DNA from: Afifellaceae bacterium
GTDB taxonomy: Bacteria > Pseudomonadota > Alphaproteobacteria > Rhizobiales > Afifellaceae
Direction: 5' to 3'
Assembly: GCA_028284625.1 (NCBI GenBank)
Contig: JANQRH010000020.1
Location: 1 to 64,000 of the forward strand
Length of the DNA stretch: 64,000 nucleotides
The notes under the pieces are model-generated. The model had not been told where the DNA came from, ran no database searches, and saw only the letters and a program-made list of their open reading frames with translations. Each line of letters begins with the position of its first letter. The stretch's first letter is position 1. This document shows positions 61,420-64,000 of this stretch, piece by piece. The translations under genes were made by a program, and so were the position numbers.

Positions 61420-62427
61420 ATGGCCCTACGCGTCGCAATTAACGGATTTGGCCGGATCGGCCGCAACATCTTGAGAGCACTTGTGGAATCCGGTCGGACC
61501 GACGTCGAGATCGTGTCGGTCAACGACCTCGGCCCGGTGGAAACCAACGCCCATTTGCTGCGCTACGATTCCGTCCACGGCCGCTTCCCAGGCGAGGTCA
61601 AGGTCAATGGCGATTCGATCGATGTCGGCCGCGGCCCCATCAAGGTCACAGCCGAACGCGACCCGGCGGCGCTCAAGCACAGCGATCTGGGCGTCGATCT
61701 GGTGATGGAATGCGCCGGCAAGTTCAACTCCAAGGAAAAAGCCTCAGCGCATCTCGATGCCGGCGCTAAACGCGTGCTGATCTCCGCGCCGGCCGGCGAC
61801 GCCGACCTGACGATGGTCTACGGCGTCAATCACGAAGACCTGAAGGCAGAGCATAAAGTCGTTTCCAATGCCTCGTGCACGACCAACTGCCTCGCCCCGG
61901 TCGCTTCGGTGCTGCATGACACGGTCGGCATCCAAAAGGGCTTCATGACGACGATCCATGCCTATACCGGCGACCAGCCGACGTTGGACACGCTTCACAA
62001 GGACCTCTACCGGGCACGTGCCGCTGCGGTGAACATGATCCCGACATCCACGGGCGCCGCCAAGGCCGTTGGCCTTGTCTTGCCGGAGCTCAACGGCAAG
62101 CTCGATGGCGTGGCGATCCGCGTACCGACCCCGAACGTGTCGGTCGTGGACTTCAAGTTCATCGCCAGCCGCACGACCTCCAAGGAAGAGATCAACGAGG
62201 CTATCCGCACTGCCGCCGAGCAACGGCTGAAGGGCATTCTTGGTTTTACGGACGAGCCCCTGGTCTCCACCGACCTGAACCATGACCCGCATTCGTCCAT
62301 CTTCCACATGGACCAGACGAAGGTCATCGACGGCACGATGTGCCGGGTCATGAGCTGGTACGACAATGAATGGGGCTTCTCCTGCCGCATGAGCGACAGC
62401 GCGGTAGCCATGGGCAAGCTCGGCTGA
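61420..62427 (+). CDS. gap: Glyceraldehyde-3-phosphate dehydrogenase
   Basis: The 335-residue enzyme starts [20 protein letters not shown], has the catalytic [12 protein letters not shown] (Cys near 154), the HAYTGDQ segment and the C-terminal [27 protein letters not shown] fits the NAD(P) adenosine-binding turn with the Asp of NAD-preferring forms. AAGGAGAGG precedes the ATG. A terminator follows directly. Confidence 0.97.
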   Translation: MALRVAINGFGRIGRNILRALVESGRTDVEIVSVNDLGPVETNAHLLRYDSVHGRFPGEVKVNGDSIDVGRGPIKVTAERDPAALKHSDLGVDLVMECAGKFNSKEKASAHLDAGAKRVLISAPAGDADLTMVYGVNHEDLKAEHKVVSNASCTTNCLAPVASVLHDTVGIQKGFMTTIHAYTGDQPTLDTLHKDLYRARAAAVNMIPTSTGAAKAVGLVLPELNGKLDGVAIRVPTPNVSVVDFKFIASRTTSKEEINEAIRTAAEQRLKGILGFTDEPLVSTDLNHDPHSSIFHMDQTKVIDGTMCRVMSWYDNEWGFSCRMSDSAVAMGKLG

Positions 62428-62452
62428 TCTGAGCCTCGTTTCTTTCATTTTG

Positions 62453-62487
62453 GGGCGGCGCAATCATCGCGCCGCCCTTACTTTTTG
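62453..62487 (+). terminator. Intrinsic terminator of tkt-gap
   Basis: GGGCGGCGC (62453-62461) pairs with GCGCCGCCC (62469-62477) around a 7-base loop and is followed by TTACTTTTTG. Confidence 0.9.
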
Positions 62488-62567
62488 CTGAATGGACGGG
62501 CCGTGCCGATCCGTGGCAATCTAGCCTTCCTTCGCGCTGAAGCGCTTCATCGGGAGTGACGTCTCCG

Positions 62568-62873
62568 ATGAGTGACACCGACACCAAGCCACGCACCAAG
62601 GTCCGGCCGAAGACGGAGCGGCCGCGGCTGCACAAGGTCATCCTCGTCAACGACGATTACACGCCGCGCGAATTCGTGGTGACGGTGCTGAAGGGCGTCT
62701 TCGGCATGAACGAAGACCAGTCCTATCGCGTGATGATCACCGCCCACCGCCGCGGCACGAGCGTTGTCGCCGTCTATGCGAAGGATATCGCCGAGACCAA
62801 GGCGACGGAGGCGACCGACGAAGGCCGCCGCGCCGGCTTTCCCCTGCTCTTCACCACCGAGCCTGAGGAATAG
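62568..62873 (+). CDS. clpS: ClpS2-type adaptor for ClpAP protease
   Basis: ClpS delivers N-degron substrates to ClpA. The 101-residue protein has the core KVILVNDDYTPREFVVTVLK with the substrate-pocket residues, HRRGTSVVAVYAKDIAETKA, and ends GFPLLFTTEPEE, which is typical of the second, ClpS2-type paralogue in Hyphomicrobiales rather than ClpS1. I start at ATG 62568; a GTG at 62556 is possible but has no spaced ribosome site. No clpA is adjacent. Confidence 0.93.
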   Translation: MSDTDTKPRTKVRPKTERPRLHKVILVNDDYTPREFVVTVLKGVFGMNEDQSYRVMITAHRRGTSVVAVYAKDIAETKATEATDEGRRAGFPLLFTTEPEE

Positions 62874-62879
62874 TCGTGC

Positions 62880-63170
62880 TCAGACGCCGCGAACGATCTT
62901 CGTCGTCTTCAGTGTGTCGCCGGCAAAGCCCTGAACGGCGGACGCGAATGTCTTGAAGAAATCCTGCGACTGCAGATGCGCGAGCGTCGCTTCGCTGTCC
63001 CAGCTCGGCACGTGCACGCGGCTCTTGCCATCCTCTTTGACGAAGACGTGGTAGCGGAACTTGCCAGCCAGCGCCGCGTCGGCCGAGATCGCCGTGAGGA
63101 ACGCCTCTATCGCCTGGCTCCACGGCGCTTCGTCGCCACTATATTCGTATTCGATCAACAGGCCGCCCAT
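62880..63170 (-). CDS. Small ABM-like ferredoxin-fold protein
   Basis: The 96-residue protein starts MGGLLIEYEYSGDEAPWSQA and contains YHVFVKEDGKSRVHVPSWDS and LQSQDFFKTFASAVQGFAG, a pattern like antibiotic-biosynthesis-monooxygenase (ABM) dimeric alpha-beta barrels. The reaction is unknown. GGGAGCAAGCA precedes ATG 63170. It is divergent from an HxlR regulator, with a shared palindromic region, and convergent with clpS. Confidence 0.8.
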   Translation of the reverse strand: MGGLLIEYEYSGDEAPWSQAIEAFLTAISADAALAGKFRYHVFVKEDGKSRVHVPSWDSEATLAHLQSQDFFKTFASAVQGFAGDTLKTTKIVRGV

Positions 63171-63212
63171 TGCTTGCTCCCTGGAACAGATTGCATGGGC
63201 TAAGTCTTGCCT

Positions 63213-63240
63213 GTTAGGATACAAGGTCAAGTAGGGTAAC
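63213..63240. promoter_or_regulatory. Candidate HxlR operator between divergent genes
   Basis: The half-sites GTTAGGATAC and GTAGGGTAAC are 8 bases apart and match as an inverted repeat GTTAnnnTAC-N8-GTAnnnTAAC. The site lies 42 bases from the ABM-like start and 18 from the hxlR start. Confidence 0.55.
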
Positions 63241-63257
63241 GAACGGTCCTTAGACGC

Positions 63258-63590
63258 ATGAATGATACTATTGCGGAGAACTGCCCGGTCGAGGAGACGA
63301 TCGAGCTCCTCGGCGGGCGCTACACGCTGCTCATTCTGCGCGCCCTGCTCTATGCCGACGCTCCGTTGCGCTTTGGCGAGTTGAAGCGCGATGTCTCAAG
63401 CGTCAGCCAGAAGACGCTGACGCGGAGCCTGCGGCAGCTGGAGCAAAGCGGGCTGGTCACGCGCACGGTCTACGCGGAAGTGCCGCCGCGGGTGGAATAC
63501 GCGCTGACAGAGGCCGGCCGCGAATTGATGCCCGTCTTTCTGGCCATGAGGGATTGGCGCGAGAGGCATGGCAGCCTCAGCGCCGGCTGA
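63258..63590 (+). CDS. HxlR-family winged-helix transcriptional regulator
   Basis: The 110-residue protein has the HxlR signature: CPVEETIELLGGRYTLLILR at the N-terminus, the helix LRFGELKRDVSSVSQKTLTR and the wing VTRTVYAEVPPRVEYALTEAG. The Cys near residue 9 is the redox- or electrophile-sensing position in several HxlR proteins. It probably represses itself and the divergent ABM-like gene, a layout common for electrophile- or quinone-responsive units. Confidence 0.92.
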   Translation: MNDTIAENCPVEETIELLGGRYTLLILRALLYADAPLRFGELKRDVSSVSQKTLTRSLRQLEQSGLVTRTVYAEVPPRVEYALTEAGRELMPVFLAMRDWRERHGSLSAG

Positions 63591-63608
63591 CGCCTGAAGG
63601 TCCTCGCC

Positions 63609-64000
63609 TCAGCGTGGCAGGCGATAGAGATAGTAGCGGTTCTCCGAGACCCCTTCCGGCAAAGGCGCTTCGATATCGGCGAGCGCCTCGAGCGGCTGAT
63701 CGCTGGCGATGATGCCGCCGGGCGCCATGAACGGCTGGAGCAGAGGCCCCAGCCAGGCCGCGATCCGGGCATTCCGCGCGTCGTCGCCCGTGCCGATGTC
63801 GGAGTGCATCAGCGCCACCTGCCCGGCGAAGCGCGACTGCGCCTCAGGCAGCGTCTCCTCGATATTGCCGAGGATGAGCCGATCCGGCGGCGGCACGGCT
63901 GTGGGGTGGGCGCTGACGCTGCGCTCAAAGACGAAGATGTCGCGGCCCGGCATGCGCGCGCGCAAATGGTCGTAGGTGCGGCCATTGCCGAGCCCCAGCT
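63609..64000 (-). CDS. Class I SAM-dependent methyltransferase (N-terminus outside the window)
   Basis: The leftward frame continues off the right edge; 130 codons are visible. The first visible residues LGLGNGRTYDHLRARMPGRD form motif I of a Rossmann-fold methyltransferase, followed by the acidic strand end FVFERS, QVALMHSDIGTG as a motif III-like strand and a C-terminal strand pair ending NRYYLYRLPR. The substrate is unknown. It converges with hxlR with 18 bases between stops. Confidence 0.8.
   Translation of the reverse strand, partial: LGLGNGRTYDHLRARMPGRDIFVFERSVSAHPTAVPPPDRLILGNIEETLPEAQSRFAGQVALMHSDIGTGDDARNARIAAWLGPLLQPFMAPGGIIASDQPLEALADIEAPLPEGVSENRYYLYRLPR

Overview
The window is chromosomal DNA from a GC-rich alphaproteobacterium, almost certainly of the order Hyphomicrobiales (Rhizobiales). 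The evidence is conserved gene neighbourhoods (serC-serA-purA, glmM-ftsH-tilS-ybgF-pal-tolBARQ-ybgC, DUF1192 and DUF1465 near rpmE, 6S RNA in front of 5-formyl-THF cyclo-ligase), a serC leader RNA, a rhizobial-type extragenic palindrome, a TTAA-N7-TTAA CtrA-like site and clade-typical proteins (TrcR/DUF1013, DUF4164, DUF2852, a ClpS2-type adaptor). Genus cannot be decided. I saw no tRNA, rRNA, CRISPR array, transposase, integrase or prophage.

Layout. 1-7.9 kb: transporter, an unknown membrane-anchored protein, purA, serA, serC and an outer-membrane beta-barrel gene. 8-20 kb: glmM, ftsH, tilS and the Tol-Pal envelope cluster, all leftward, with a short-chain dehydrogenase lodged between tolB and pal. 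20-24.3 kb: a TetR regulator next to DUF2852 with two matching 19-bp operators, then ruvC-vapB-vapC-ruvA-ruvB, in which a toxin-antitoxin pair sits inside the Holliday-junction operon. 24.3-31.3 kb is the most accessory-looking part: a WYL-regulator/VOC unit with a duplicated palindromic operator, a class III nucleotide cyclase, an SDR, a secreted caspase-fold protein whose Cys is Ser coupled to a membrane TIR protein, a DksA-like zinc-finger protein, a bacterial voltage-gated sodium channel and a GyrI-like protein.

31-43.6 kb: propionyl-CoA synthetase, 6S RNA, folate and YmdB genes, yebC, TrcR, DUF1192, a candidate terminator-ended small RNA, a glycosyltransferase that seems to lack a normal start codon, DUF1465, rpmE and an ABC exporter. 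43.6-53.6 kb: an ExbB/MotA-OmpA/MotB pair, suhB-like phosphatase, efp, purK-purE, two divergent DUF465 genes, acyl-CoA synthetase, zapA and a BNR/MoaD pair. 53.7-64 kb: a sugar ABC transporter without its ATPase, an aminotransferase followed by a cysteine synthase-glutaredoxin fusion, tkt, gap, clpS, an HxlR regulator divergent from a small ABM-like protein, and a methyltransferase cut by the window edge.

Most genes are housekeeping. The best candidates for something little described are the pseudo-caspase/TIR pair, the vapBC insertion in ruvCAB, the cysteine synthase-glutaredoxin fusion and the ATC-start glycosyltransferase. No strong case for a complete new defence system can be made from sequence alone.
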